Below, piece after piece: positions 49,718 through 58,702 of a stretch of DNA of 64,000 nucleotides. Below the pieces are notes generated by a model. That model ran no database searches and was not told the origin of the DNA. It was given only the letters and a program-made list of their open reading frames with translations. Position 1 is the first letter of the stretch. Each line of letters begins with the position of its first letter. This DNA is from Alphaproteobacteria bacterium (GTDB lineage: Bacteria > Pseudomonadota > Alphaproteobacteria > Sphingomonadales > Sphingomonadaceae), in the NCBI GenBank assembly GCA_018823325.1, contig JAHJIJ010000030.1:372001-436000 (forward strand). The letters are read 5' to 3'. Made by a program: the position numbers and the translations under genes.

Positions 49718-51109
49718 CTAGGCTGACGCAGGCACGGCAGGGCTATCGCCCCGTCCGGCACTGACCTTGCGGAGCAGCAGCAGGCCGCCCAAAAGGAAGA
49801 TCAGCCCTGCGGTAAGGCCTGCCCGCTGGCTGGCGAACACCTGGGTCAGAACGGCGATCGTGAGCGGTCCGAGGAACGAAGTGGCCGTACCCGACAGGGC
49901 GTAGATGCCGAACATCTCGTTCAGCGATTCCCTGGGTGCGATCTTGGCCAGCATGGCCCGGCTGGAAACAAGCCCGGCAGTCACGAAGAACGCGGCAAGG
50001 CCCTCGGCAAAGAAGAACGCCTTGTCCGCCAGACGCGGATACATGCCGCCGGTGACATCAGGATCGGCTGCCATGAACAGGACCGAGTCTGGCGCTATTG
50101 TAACCAGCAGCAGATTGGAGGCGACGCAGCCCAGGATTGCGATCTGCAACGCCGCCTTCGATCCCAGGCGATCATCCAGCACTCCGCCGAAAATCGATCC
50201 ACCCACCGCCACAAAGCTGAGGACCAGGCCCATGACCGACAGCTGGACACCGCTCCATCCAAGGACACCCGCCCCCACCACGCCCATGAACATCATGAGG
50301 ACAATGAAGCCCTCGTTGAACACCATTCGGGCAACCAGATAATGCAGGACGTCGGGCATCGACCGAAGGCGCGATATTGATTGGCGCAGACGTTTCAGCC
50401 CATCGCCCACCACCTTGCCCAGCGGCAGGACGCTGGGGGCTGGATCTGAAACCTTGAGCAGGATGGGAAGCGAGAATACCAGCCACCAAAGCGCCACCAC
50501 AGGAGGAACGAACCGCTCCATTGGCCAGTCGCTTGCGCCCGGAACAACGACCCAGTCAGTCAGCAGATAGGCGCCGAACAGAAGAATCCCGGCCCCGTTG
50601 GCAAAGGCATAGGCCAGCCCGCTAACCGAACCGAAGCGACTTGGTGGAGCCACCTGAGGCAGTAGCGCGTTATAAAAGATAGAAGATAGTTCGTAGCAGA
50701 TATTGACGATTACCAGCGCGGCGGCGATCAGGAACAGACTGCTGCCCATGTCGGGCCGGGCGAAAGTCAGTAGCGCCGTGGCAGGCACTGCCACCACGAT
50801 ACACGCAAGAAGAAAGGGCTTTCTGCGCCCACCCGCGTCCGCAATGGTGCCCAGCAATGGCGCGCATATCGCCACAAAAATCGCCGCCGTGGAGAGGATA
50901 TAGCCCCACAGGGCCTGCCCCCACACCGGGTCACCCACCACCTGATTGGCGAAATAGGCGGAGAAGACGTAAATGTTGATCAGGACGTAGAATGGATTGC
51001 GGGCGCACTCGTACAATGCCCAGGCGATCTGCTGGCCTCTTGATTGCGCATGCGGGCTAGCGCCGTCCGCCGCGACTGGTGTGACGGCGGGATGGATAAG
51101 ATCACTCAT
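49718..51109 (-). CDS. MFS transporter, UMF1/Atg22-like
   Basis: 463 residues, 12 helices. The opening AWALYECARNPFYVLINIYVFSAYFA and the loop PLLGTIADAGGRRKPFL are those of the UMF1 (ultraspanner/Atg22-related) family, which differ from the AAHS transporter at the start of the locus. It starts 42 bp after the lipoyl-protein gene and precedes the O-demethylase by 37 bp. A role in export or import of a pathway acid is inferred. Confidence 0.87.
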   Translation of the reverse strand: MSDLIHPAVTPVAADGASPHAQSRGQQIAWALYECARNPFYVLINIYVFSAYFANQVVGDPVWGQALWGYILSTAAIFVAICAPLLGTIADAGGRRKPFLLACIVVAVPATALLTFARPDMGSSLFLIAAALVIVNICYELSSIFYNALLPQVAPPSRFGSVSGLAYAFANGAGILLFGAYLLTDWVVVPGASDWPMERFVPPVVALWWLVFSLPILLKVSDPAPSVLPLGKVVGDGLKRLRQSISRLRSMPDVLHYLVARMVFNEGFIVLMMFMGVVGAGVLGWSGVQLSVMGLVLSFVAVGGSIFGGVLDDRLGSKAALQIAILGCVASNLLLVTIAPDSVLFMAADPDVTGGMYPRLADKAFFFAEGLAAFFVTAGLVSSRAMLAKIAPRESLNEMFGIYALSGTATSFLGPLTIAVLTQVFASQRAGLTAGLIFLLGGLLLLRKVSAGRGDSPAVPASA

Positions 51110-51151
51110 GGTGCAATAAATCCCGTTCGTCAGGTCGCACAGCGCGCCTGA

Positions 51152-51391
51152 TCAGCCTGCCTCCACAACGCAAACCGCTTGGCCAACTTCGGCAACCTCG
51201 TCTTCCGGGACGAGAATTTCGACCATGGTGCCGTCGCCCGTCGCTTCGATGACCTGCGTGACCTTCTCGGTCTCGATCTCGTAAAGAGCTTCACCTTCCT
51301 TGATCGGATCGCCTGGCTGCTTGTGCCACTTCACGATCGTGGCCTCTTCCATGTTCATGCCATATCGCGGCAGTTTCAGTTTGACCTTCAC
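51152..51391 (-). CDS. Free-standing lipoyl-domain protein
   Basis: 79 residues that make up a single biotinyl/lipoyl hammerhead: MKVKLKLPRYGMNMEEATIV, WHKQPGDPIKEGEALYEIETEKVTQV with the modified Lys in ETEKVT, and VPEDEVAEVGQAVCVVEAG at the end. There is no E1/E3-binding domain and no acyltransferase domain, unlike a normal E2. Its start overlaps the stop of the E1-beta gene (ATG of this gene at 51391, E1-beta stop at 51388). The context says it accepts an acyl group from the E1 encoded next to it. It would need an E2/E3 from elsewhere in the genome or an unusual acceptor. Confidence 0.88.
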   Translation of the reverse strand: MKVKLKLPRYGMNMEEATIVKWHKQPGDPIKEGEALYEIETEKVTQVIEATGDGTMVEILVPEDEVAEVGQAVCVVEAG

Positions 51392-52377
51392 GCCTTCACC
51401 TCCCGCAGCTCACCGGCAATCGAAAGGGCAGCCGCAACGATCTTTTCCGGGTTGGGGAAAATTGCCGTCTCGGCCACGCCCGAGTAGGGCATTGACACGT
51501 TGGGTACGGTCACCCGCTTGATTGGCGCCTTCAGCGACGAGAAGCATTTATCGGCCATGAGGGCAGCGATGTGGGATGCGGCGCTGCAGCGGTCCTTGGA
51601 TTCGTCGACCAGCACCAACCGCCCGGTCTTGCGCACAGAGGCAGCGATGCCCTCCTCATCCAAAGGAACCAGCGTGCGCGGATCAATGACTTCTGCGGAA
51701 ATGCCATGTTCTTCGAGCTCGCGGGCAGCGCGCAACGCCGGGCGCACCATGGTGCCAATGGCGCAGATCGTGAGATCCGTCCCCTCGCGATGGATCGCGG
51801 CTTTGCCGAACGGAACCAGATATTCGCCGTCCGGGACCTCGCCACTGTCACCGCCGCGCCCGCTCGCTTCAAGGAAGAAGGTGGGGTTGTTGCCGCGAAT
51901 TGCCGTTGTCAGCAGACCCTTGGCGTCGGCCGGCGTCGCCGGTGTCGCCACGTTGATGCCGCCGATATTCATCAGCGTGGGATAAGGCGTGTCGGAATGC
52001 TGCGCAGCCAGCGAACGCCCGCCGCCATAGCCCGCAATGACGGTGATCGGGAGGTTCATCTGCCCACCGGTCATCATCCGCAGCTTGGCCATCTGATGTG
52101 CGATGGCGTCCATGCCGGTGTAGACGAAATTGCCGAACATCAGATGCAGGATAACCCGCCGCCCTGCCGCTGCCGCGCCGACTGCCATGCCGGTCAGTGA
52201 GGCTTCGCAGATGGGGGTGTTATATACACGGTCGGGGCCGAACGTCTTGTAGACCTCCCGCGTATCACCGAAAATGGCCAGTTCTACATCTTCCCCAAAG
52301 AGAATGATGTTCTTGTCCCGCGCCATCTCGTCGAGAAAGACCTGGTTGATCGCCTGGATATAGCGTTGTTTTGCCAT
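51388..52377 (-). CDS. 2-oxo acid/acetoin dehydrogenase E1 beta subunit, AcoB-like
   Basis: 329 residues. It has the transketolase-like pyrimidine fold (FGEDVELAIFGDTREVYKTFGPDRV, TPICEASLTGMAVGAAAAGRRVI, QHSDTPYPTL) and the C-terminal transketolase domain (AIGTMVRPALRAA, DPRTLVPLDEEGIAASVRKTGRLV). It pairs with the E1 alpha gene 11 bp upstream and with the lipoyl protein. AcoB-type beta subunits form the thiamine diphosphate E1 that cleaves acetoin or other alpha-hydroxy/diketones, oxidatively transferring the acyl part to lipoate. Confidence 0.9.
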   Translation of the reverse strand: MAKQRYIQAINQVFLDEMARDKNIILFGEDVELAIFGDTREVYKTFGPDRVYNTPICEASLTGMAVGAAAAGRRVILHLMFGNFVYTGMDAIAHQMAKLRMMTGGQMNLPITVIAGYGGGRSLAAQHSDTPYPTLMNIGGINVATPATPADAKGLLTTAIRGNNPTFFLEASGRGGDSGEVPDGEYLVPFGKAAIHREGTDLTICAIGTMVRPALRAARELEEHGISAEVIDPRTLVPLDEEGIAASVRKTGRLVLVDESKDRCSAASHIAALMADKCFSSLKAPIKRVTVPNVSMPYSGVAETAIFPNPEKIVAAALSIAGELREVKA

Positions 52378-52388
52378 GATGATTTTCC

Positions 52389-53411
52389 TCAGGGACGCTG
52401 GTCGGAAAAGGTGATGTCGAAGATCAGCTCTGGATCGGCATCTTCGCTTTCCAGCGCGAAAGTGACCGCATCCTCCACCTGCGATTTCACCCGCTCATCG
52501 ATCAGGTCGAGATCATCGCGCGACGCCCCGCCTTCCGCCAGCAGGCGGGTGGCAAAGCGCAGGATCGGGTCCTTGTCGGGCGTCCGCCAGCCGTCGATTT
52601 CCTCCTGTGTTCGATAGGTGTAGCCGCCAAGAAATGCTTCCTCAGCCTCAAGATGGCCATGGATGCGGTAGGTCTTGGTTTCGATGAAGCTGGGGCCGCC
52701 ACCAGCGCGCGCGCGCGCCACCGCTTCAGCCATTGCCGCTTGCACCGCCAGCACGTCATTGCCGTCCACCGTTACGGCGGGCATGCCAACTGCCCGGGCA
52801 CGGTCCGTAAATTCACCGGCCGTTACCCGCTCAGTGACGGTGAACTCAGAAAGCCCGTTATTCTCGAGCACCCAGATCACCGGAAAACTCCACACGGCAC
52901 TCATGTTGAGGCTTTCCATCAACACGCCCTGGTTGGCAGCCCCATCGCCGAAAAGGCAGACAGAAACCGCAGTTTCCTTGGCGACCTTGATGCCCATGCC
53001 GGCCCCGGCGGCAATGGCGATGCCGCCACCGACGATGCCATTTGCGCCAAGGATGCCCTTGCTGACATCGGCCACGTGCATCGATCCGCCCATCCCGCGG
53101 CAGATGCCGGTACGCTTGCCCCAGAGTTCGGCAAACATCGCATTCAGATCGCCACCCTTGGCCAGGAAGTGGCCATGCCCCCGGTGGGTACTGGTGATGA
53201 AATCGCGGTCTTCCAGAACAGAACAGACGCCAACACCCGAGGCTTCCTGACCGATGTAGAGATGCACGCCACCTGGCAGATTGCCCGCCTGCGCTTCCTT
53301 GCCCAGACGCTCTTCCGCACGGCGGATCAGCAACATCCTTTCATAGAGCGCCAGCCATTCGGCACGTCGCCTCTCATCAACATTGGGAAGGTCGCTCAAG
53401 CTTCTCTCCAT
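52389..53411 (-). CDS. 2-oxo acid/acetoin dehydrogenase E1 alpha subunit, AcoA-like
   Basis: The ATG at 53411 (MERSLSDLPNVDERRR) is preceded by GAGG at 7 nt; 340 residues. It has the thiamine-diphosphate motif GDGAANQG ... LENN, GHGHFLAKG and the AcoA hallmark GGSMHVADVSKGILGANGIVGGG (given in pieces: GGSMHVADV, KGILGANGIVGGG). Compared with pyruvate dehydrogenase alpha, the AcoA wording and length point to acetoin-type cleavage. It heads the leftward operon of the locus; its divergent partners are two SDRs and a zinc alcohol dehydrogenase, a set also seen in acetoin/butanediol clusters. Confidence 0.9.
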   Translation of the reverse strand: MERSLSDLPNVDERRRAEWLALYERMLLIRRAEERLGKEAQAGNLPGGVHLYIGQEASGVGVCSVLEDRDFITSTHRGHGHFLAKGGDLNAMFAELWGKRTGICRGMGGSMHVADVSKGILGANGIVGGGIAIAAGAGMGIKVAKETAVSVCLFGDGAANQGVLMESLNMSAVWSFPVIWVLENNGLSEFTVTERVTAGEFTDRARAVGMPAVTVDGNDVLAVQAAMAEAVARARAGGGPSFIETKTYRIHGHLEAEEAFLGGYTYRTQEEIDGWRTPDKDPILRFATRLLAEGGASRDDLDLIDERVKSQVEDAVTFALESEDADPELIFDITFSDQRP

Positions 53412-53880
53412 CCAAATCCTCGCTCCGCCCAAGGGCCCTTTCGAGGCTTTCAATTCACCAGGGGCGCGAACAGCAAATCGCTTGGCCACGATTATCCGCC
53501 GGTCGCCTTCTGCTCCATCCAGCTTTACCGGGTTCTCGCCCGACCTGTGCGTATGACGGAGAACAAAGTTCGGTATCTGCGTGTATCCTGCGCTCGATCC
53601 GCGGCTTCTCATCGCTCCTGAAAGTCGACATAAAGCACGCAAATTCATATTCTTATACGATATTCTGGGTCTGCCTAGGGTCGGCATTGGCCTCCACGGC
53701 TCGACCAGCCGAGGCTTGTTATTGGATCGTTGAGCGCGTCATATTGTTGGCGAAATCAAGCAGCCACGAGCCACATCGAGCCCATCGATGGGCCGCAGTA
53801 TCGCCACGACAACGCCCAGGTCGCTGAAATGCAATGCCGGTGGGCAAGTACGCGCCAAAAGACCGGAGAGGAGATGCCAA
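53412..53880. other. Divergent promoter region of the O-demethylase locus
   Basis: 469 bp between E1 alpha (leftward) and the SDR (rightward), no gene. Upstream frames are extensions without coding character. It contains a 13-mer ATACGATATTCTG (53655-53667) matched in 12 of 13 bases by 48192-48204 before the TonB receptor gene, a candidate shared activator site. Confidence 0.55.
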
Positions 53881-54708
53881 TTGAACTCGGTGATCAACAA
53901 GTTCAACGTTGCAGGCCGTTCCGTTTTTGTCACAGGCGGCGGCGCTGGCCTGGGCCTCGCCTATGCCGAGGCGCTGGCCGAGTGCGGCGCGAAGGTGACC
54001 CTGACCGGACGCAACAGCGCCAACATCGAGGCTGAAGCCACCCGTATGCGTGACCTTGGCTGGACAGTCCATGCCCGTCAGCTCGACATCAGCGACGCCA
54101 CAGCAGTGGCCGCCGCGATCGATGAGCATGTTGCGCGGTTCAAGAGCCTCGATGCCGTATTTGCGAATGCCGGCATTGGCGATGGCCCCGGCTTCTGGGA
54201 CGCTGCCAATCAGCGGAGAAACCCCGAAGGTGAAATCGAGAATCTTGCTCAGTCCAACTGGTCACGTATCCTCGACGTCAACCTAAATGGAACGGCCTAC
54301 ACCGTGTCCGAAGCCGCGCGCGCAATGAAAGCACTGGGCAGGCCGGGCTCGATCGTCGTGACGTCGTCGGTTGCATCCACCATGGTCTTTCCGACAATTG
54401 CGACGGCCTATATGGTCTCCAAGGCGGCCATTTCCCACCTTGTTCGGCAGGTCGCGCTGGAACTTGCGGAATTTGGCATTCGCGTGAATGCCATTTCGCC
54501 CGGCATGTTCGTGACGAACATCGGCGGCGGTTACCTCGCCGATCCCGCGGCTCGGGAGGCGATGGGGAAATATGTGCCGATGGGCCACATGGCGGAAGTC
54601 GATCAGATCAAGCCCTTGGCCCTCTATCTGGCTTCGGATGCATCGGATTTCATGACGGGGGCGGAATTGCCGATCGATGGCGGGGTGCTGCTCGGTGCCT
54701 TCAAGTGA
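53881..54708 (+). CDS. Short-chain dehydrogenase/reductase (SDR)
   Basis: I choose the TTG at 53881, which has GGAG 8 nt upstream; the ATG at 53788 would add a basic tail without SDR character. 275 residues with TGGGAGLGLAY, FANAG, VTSSVAST (Ser) and YMVSK. It shares the subfamily insert after FANAG with the SDR at 44170. Upstream oxidation of an alcohol to a ketone in the side chain, before cleavage by the AcoAB-like E1, would suit both SDRs. Confidence 0.85.
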   Translation: MNSVINKFNVAGRSVFVTGGGAGLGLAYAEALAECGAKVTLTGRNSANIEAEATRMRDLGWTVHARQLDISDATAVAAAIDEHVARFKSLDAVFANAGIGDGPGFWDAANQRRNPEGEIENLAQSNWSRILDVNLNGTAYTVSEAARAMKALGRPGSIVVTSSVASTMVFPTIATAYMVSKAAISHLVRQVALELAEFGIRVNAISPGMFVTNIGGGYLADPAAREAMGKYVPMGHMAEVDQIKPLALYLASDASDFMTGAELPIDGGVLLGAFK

Positions 54709-54759
54709 GAGAATGCTCTGAAGACTGAGAGAACGGAAACCATCGCCGGGACGAGATGC

Positions 54760-55536
54760 ATGAACGCCCAATCACAAGCGCAAACTCTGGTTGGAAAGAC
54801 AGCCCTCATTACCGGCGTTGCCGGCAACATCGGGCATGCCACGGCAAAGGAACTTTCCGCGCGCGGGGCCCGGATCATCGGGGTCGATCACCCAGCTGCC
54901 AATGCCGCCGCAATCGAGCATAGTTTCGCTGCCAACTCCTCATTTGCCCTGATCCGTGCGGACGTGAGCCAGGAGGCTGAAGTGAAGGCCTATGTTGATG
55001 TCGCAAGAGAGATATCTCCTACGATCGACATCTTTTTCAACAATGCTGGCATCGAGGGGCCGCAAGCCTCCATCCCGGACTATCCGACCGCAGCATTCAA
55101 CAATATCTTCGACGTGAACGTGCTGGGGGTGTTCCTCGGGCTGAAATACGTCCTTCCTGTGATGCAGGGACAGAAGAGCGGAGCAATCATCAACACGTCT
55201 TCCATTGCAGGACTTGTCGGTGCTGCCAACATGTCTGGCTACATCATGTCAAAACACGCAGTCCTCGGCCTTTCCAGGACGGCTGCACTCGAAGCCGCAC
55301 CGTTTGGCGTCCGTGTCAATTCGGTGCATCCCGGCTTTATTGAGAGCCGCATGCTGACCGATATCATCCATCGATTGGGGGCGCCGGATACCAGCGCATT
55401 TTCGAGTACCGTCCCCCTCCAGCGGCTCGGCTCGGTTGACGAAATCGCCAAGGCCGTTGCATTTCTGGCGTCGGATGAAAGCAGCTACATGACCGGTCAT
55501 GCGATGGTCCTGGACGGTGGGCTTACGGTTGGCTGA
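54760..55536 (+). CDS. Short-chain dehydrogenase/reductase (SDR)
   Basis: 258 residues with TGVAGNIGHATAKEL, NNAGIEG, NTSSIAG and YIMSK. It is a classical SDR of the 3-oxoacyl/diol type, distinct from the paired SDRs of the locus (no insert). It lies 51 bp after the SDR at 53881 and 74 bp before the alcohol dehydrogenase, same strand. Confidence 0.88.
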   Translation: MNAQSQAQTLVGKTALITGVAGNIGHATAKELSARGARIIGVDHPAANAAAIEHSFAANSSFALIRADVSQEAEVKAYVDVAREISPTIDIFFNNAGIEGPQASIPDYPTAAFNNIFDVNVLGVFLGLKYVLPVMQGQKSGAIINTSSIAGLVGAANMSGYIMSKHAVLGLSRTAALEAAPFGVRVNSVHPGFIESRMLTDIIHRLGAPDTSAFSSTVPLQRLGSVDEIAKAVAFLASDESSYMTGHAMVLDGGLTVG

Positions 55537-55610
55537 CGAGATATGAACGGCGAGGGTCATTCGGATCGTTCCGGCGCCTGGCTTCAGATAAACGATGAAA
55601 GGGCACACCA

Positions 55611-56618
55611 GTGAAAGCTGTCATTTTCCAGGCGCTCCACACGCCGCTCGCTTTCCAGGACATGCCTGATCCGACGCCCGGCGAGGGTGAACTGGTGGTC
55701 AAGGTCGGGCGCTGCGGCATCTGCGGCAGTGATCTGCACATGACCGAGGATGCAGCCTATGGGTGCAAGCACGGCGACGTTCTGGGCCATGAATTCGCCG
55801 GCGAAGTTGTGGCGCTGGGACGGAATACGCCCGACCGGAAGGTAGGAGACCTCGTCTCGGTCATTCCGCTCAGGAGCTGCGGCGATTGCGAGCATTGTCG
55901 CAAGGGCGAAGTGCAGTGGTGCGCATCATTTGGGCTGCAGGGAGGGGGATATGCAGAATACGCCGTCACACGTCCGAACCAGTGCGTGCCCCTGCCTTCG
56001 GATCTGACGCTGGCAGATGGAGCCATTATCGAACCGCTGGCCGTGGCCCTGCACGGCGTTAACCTGTCGGGACTGAAAACGGGTGATAAGGTTCTAGTCC
56101 TCGGCGCTGGGCCCATCGGGCTTGCGGTCGCCTTCTGGGCCAAGCGCCTAGGCGCCGCCAAAGTGGCCGTTCAGGACATCTCCAGATCGCAGCAGGATCG
56201 GGCACTCGATATGGGCGCCGATGTGTTCGTGGTTGACCCGCAGAACCCCATCGCCAGTGCAGTGCAGGGGCTGGGAGGCATGGCGGATATCGTCTTCGAA
56301 TGTGTCGGCGTGCCGGGCCTGATCGCACAAGCCGTGGAACAGGTGCGACCGCGCGGCACTATTCTGTTGTTGGGTCTGTGCACCAAGCCAGACACGTTCA
56401 ATTCCTTCGCCATGCTCGGCAAGGAAGTGCGCCTTGTCACCAGCGCATTCTTCACCGTGCAGGAATATGAGGCGGCGCTGGCCGCGTTGGAACAGGGTGC
56501 TGTCGCTCCCCGGCTGATGGTAACCAGCACCGTTTCGCTAACCGATACGCCCTCAGTCTTCGAGGCGCTCAAGCAGCGCGGTGAGCAATGCAAGGTCCTG
56601 ATCGCGCCAGGAATTTAA
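55611..56618 (+). CDS. Zinc-dependent alcohol dehydrogenase (butanediol/threonine dehydrogenase type)
   Basis: 335 residues. Catalytic zinc ligands are in GRCGICGSDLH and LGHEFAGEV; the structural zinc lobe is CGDCEHCRKGEVQWC; the cofactor fold is LVLGAGPIGLAVAFWAKRLGA. It resembles the butanediol/threonine/sorbitol dehydrogenase branch rather than ethanol dehydrogenases. Its place next to AcoA/AcoB-like genes mirrors acetoin/2,3-butanediol loci and supports the idea that a vicinal diol or acyloin is oxidised here. It is the last gene before the genomic island. Confidence 0.9.
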   Translation: MKAVIFQALHTPLAFQDMPDPTPGEGELVVKVGRCGICGSDLHMTEDAAYGCKHGDVLGHEFAGEVVALGRNTPDRKVGDLVSVIPLRSCGDCEHCRKGEVQWCASFGLQGGGYAEYAVTRPNQCVPLPSDLTLADGAIIEPLAVALHGVNLSGLKTGDKVLVLGAGPIGLAVAFWAKRLGAAKVAVQDISRSQQDRALDMGADVFVVDPQNPIASAVQGLGGMADIVFECVGVPGLIAQAVEQVRPRGTILLLGLCTKPDTFNSFAMLGKEVRLVTSAFFTVQEYEAALAALEQGAVAPRLMVTSTVSLTDTPSVFEALKQRGEQCKVLIAPGI

Positions 56619-56912
56619 ACCTGCATTTATTGAACGTCGGAGGCAGCACTCGCCAACAATGCCGTCGTTGGCACGCCAGAATCGGTTCCCTGGAAGCTGC
56701 CATCCGTTCGACTGGCAGCGACCTACCTTGCGCGAACGAGTAAATGGCGGAGAGGGTGTCCGCAAGAATAGAGTCTGGTGACAGCTAATACTGTCTAAAA
56801 TCGTCGCGATTTCACCATAGTTAATGGAAAATGGTCGTCTGGTTACGTCCATTGACTTCCAATGCCATCTAGGGTTTGTTGTTGGCCTGTTAGTTGGCAT
56901 GGAAGATAGGTT
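56619..56912. other. Boundary region between catabolic locus and integrated element
   Basis: 294 bp without a gene. It contains a hairpin (GCCAAC ... GTTGGC, 56652-56672) just past the alcohol dehydrogenase and the tRNA-like attachment sequence at 56745. The DNA right of the attachment site is less GC-rich, which fits the start of imported DNA. Confidence 0.6.
56745..56759 (-). other. Probable attachment site (3' end of a serine tRNA)
   Basis: Read on the minus strand the 15 bases are ACACCCTCTCCGCCA: T-stem end, the seven-base acceptor half CCTCTCC, discriminator G and CCA, as in bacterial tRNA-Ser. No tRNA body adjoins it, so this is a duplicated 3' end. It lies 154 bp before a P4-type integrase, the usual arrangement for tRNA-targeting islands. 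An intact tRNA-Ser is predicted at the other end of the island. Confidence 0.6.
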
Positions 56913-58184
56913 ATGCCGAAGAAAGCAATAGAACTAAGCGCTATCGCCGTAACTAATCTTAAACCCATCGTAACTTCCGATGGAGTTAAGACAAGATTTA
57001 TGGTCGGAGGCGCGAACGGATTACATCTCCGTATCGTCGGCGAAGCGAAGTCGTGGATACTTCGCGTAACGATCAACGGTAAGCGTCACGACATTGGGCT
57101 AGGTTCGTATCCGGGCGTTACGCTGGCCACAGCGCGCAAGCTGGCGAACCAACATCACGATCTGATCGCGCAGGGCATTGACCCGTTGGCCGAACGCCGC
57201 GCCAAGATTGAAGCCGCCCGCGCGGCGAAGCTCATGGTGAAGACCTTCAAGGAATGCGCCGAAGCATACATCGCCGCACATAGGGGCGAATGGAAGAATC
57301 CCAAGCACGCCGCGCAATGGACGGCGACGTTGGAAACCTACGCCTATCCCGTCTTCGGGTCGAAGTCCGTCGCGATCATCGACACGAACCTTGTGCTTGA
57401 AGTCATTGAACCCCTGTGGGCGACGAAGACGGAAACAGCGTCGCGCCTTCGCGGTCGCATCGAAAAGGTCTTGGGTTGGGCGACGTTTCGCGGCTTCCGC
57501 CAAGGCGAGAACCCGGCCCGTTGGAAAGACCATTTGGACCATCATTTGCCGCTTCGCAGCTACGTTCGGAAGGTCAAGCATCACGCCGCACTTCCCTACG
57601 CCGAACTTGGCACGTTCATGTTGGACCTTCGGAAGCGTGAAGGCACGTCTGCACGGGCATTGGAGTTCGCCATATTGTGCGCCTCACGTTCCGGCGAAGT
57701 GCGCGGCGCGACTTGGGATGAAATCGACTTGGACGGTCGCATATGGACGATCCCCGCCGACAGAATGAAGGCGGAGAAAGAACATCGCGTGCCTCTGTCA
57801 GACGCCGCCTTGGCCATCCTGAAGGCCCAACAGGCGCTTCCCCCGGTCGAAGGGCACGACGGCCCCGCTTATGTGTTTCCTGCACCCCGTGGCGGTGCCC
57901 TGTCGGACATGGCGCTAACGGCGGTCCTGAAGCGCATGGGCCGCGCCGATCTAACCCAACACGGCTTCCGCAGCACGTTTCGCGAATGGGCTGGCGAAGT
58001 GTCGAAGCATCCGCGCGAAGTCGTCGAACATGCCTTGGCGCACCAACTCGCCGATAAGGCCGAAGCCGCATATCAGCGCGGTTCGCTGCTGCCCAAGCGC
58101 GTCGTCTTGATGAACGATTGGGCGAACTTCTGCGCCATCGTGCCCACAGGGGGCAATGTCGTTTCGATTGGCGAGGCGGCATGA
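56913..58184 (+). CDS. Tyrosine recombinase, P4-type integrase (DUF4102 family)
   Basis: 423 residues. An N-terminal arm-binding domain (FMVGGANGLHLRIVGEAKSWILRVTINGKRHDIGLGSYP in pieces: LHLRI, GLGSYPGVTLATARKLA) is followed by the SAM-like core-binding domain and the catalytic domain with R in SRSGEVRGATWDEI, HxxR in QHGFRSTFREWAGE, and the Tyr in AAYQRGSLLPKR. All catalytic residues are present. P4-type enzymes use tRNA 3' ends as attachment sites. It overlaps the next gene as ATGA. Confidence 0.93.
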   Translation: MPKKAIELSAIAVTNLKPIVTSDGVKTRFMVGGANGLHLRIVGEAKSWILRVTINGKRHDIGLGSYPGVTLATARKLANQHHDLIAQGIDPLAERRAKIEAARAAKLMVKTFKECAEAYIAAHRGEWKNPKHAAQWTATLETYAYPVFGSKSVAIIDTNLVLEVIEPLWATKTETASRLRGRIEKVLGWATFRGFRQGENPARWKDHLDHHLPLRSYVRKVKHHAALPYAELGTFMLDLRKREGTSARALEFAILCASRSGEVRGATWDEIDLDGRIWTIPADRMKAEKEHRVPLSDAALAILKAQQALPPVEGHDGPAYVFPAPRGGALSDMALTAVLKRMGRADLTQHGFRSTFREWAGEVSKHPREVVEHALAHQLADKAEAAYQRGSLLPKRVVLMNDWANFCAIVPTGGNVVSIGEAA

Positions 58185-58702
58185 CGGACGATGAAGCCTG
58201 CATCGGCGAACTGCTGCAACGGATCGGCATTGATTTGGCCGCAGCGAACGAACTCCAAAGGATTGCAGCAAGGTATTTGAAGGCTCGCGAGCTAATGCCC
58301 GACGAACTGGCCGATTACATTGCGCACGCCTTTATTCATGCCAATGCCGCAACAGACAATGCCGATGGACGGAAGGTTGTGCAGGATCGCATCGCACGAC
58401 TTGCCCATGGCCTTGGAATGAGCCGAAACGAAGGCCGTCCGCGCGTTCCGGTGTCAAAGTTCGACTTAGCGTTGACCGTCGCGCAGCATGGCGAAGTTTT
58501 CAGTGAAACCACGCTGAAACGAACACTAGCCCGTGCATATGGCATCAGCGAAAGCACGGCGCGCACGCGCATCAAAGAGGCGAAACGAAAAGTCGCCGAA
58601 GCCTACGAATGGTTAGATGCTGTTATGGTTGCAAGTGCTATCGACTGCCTTGTTGAACCGCGCATCGGAAGGATTGATCGAACGTGCAATGGCGATGGCT
58701 GA
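58181..58702 (+). CDS. Unknown island protein coupled to the integrase
   Basis: 173 residues from the ATG that overlaps the integrase stop (ATGA). The sequence is helical and charged, with a putative helix-turn-helix at TLKRTLARAYGISESTARTRIKEAKRKVAEAYEWL (about 125-160). It could be a small DNA-binding regulator or excisionase-like helper, but no family is recognised. It runs into the next gene (overlap of 19 bp). Confidence 0.6.
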   Translation: MTDDEACIGELLQRIGIDLAAANELQRIAARYLKARELMPDELADYIAHAFIHANAATDNADGRKVVQDRIARLAHGLGMSRNEGRPRVPVSKFDLALTVAQHGEVFSETTLKRTLARAYGISESTARTRIKEAKRKVAEAYEWLDAVMVASAIDCLVEPRIGRIDRTCNGDG

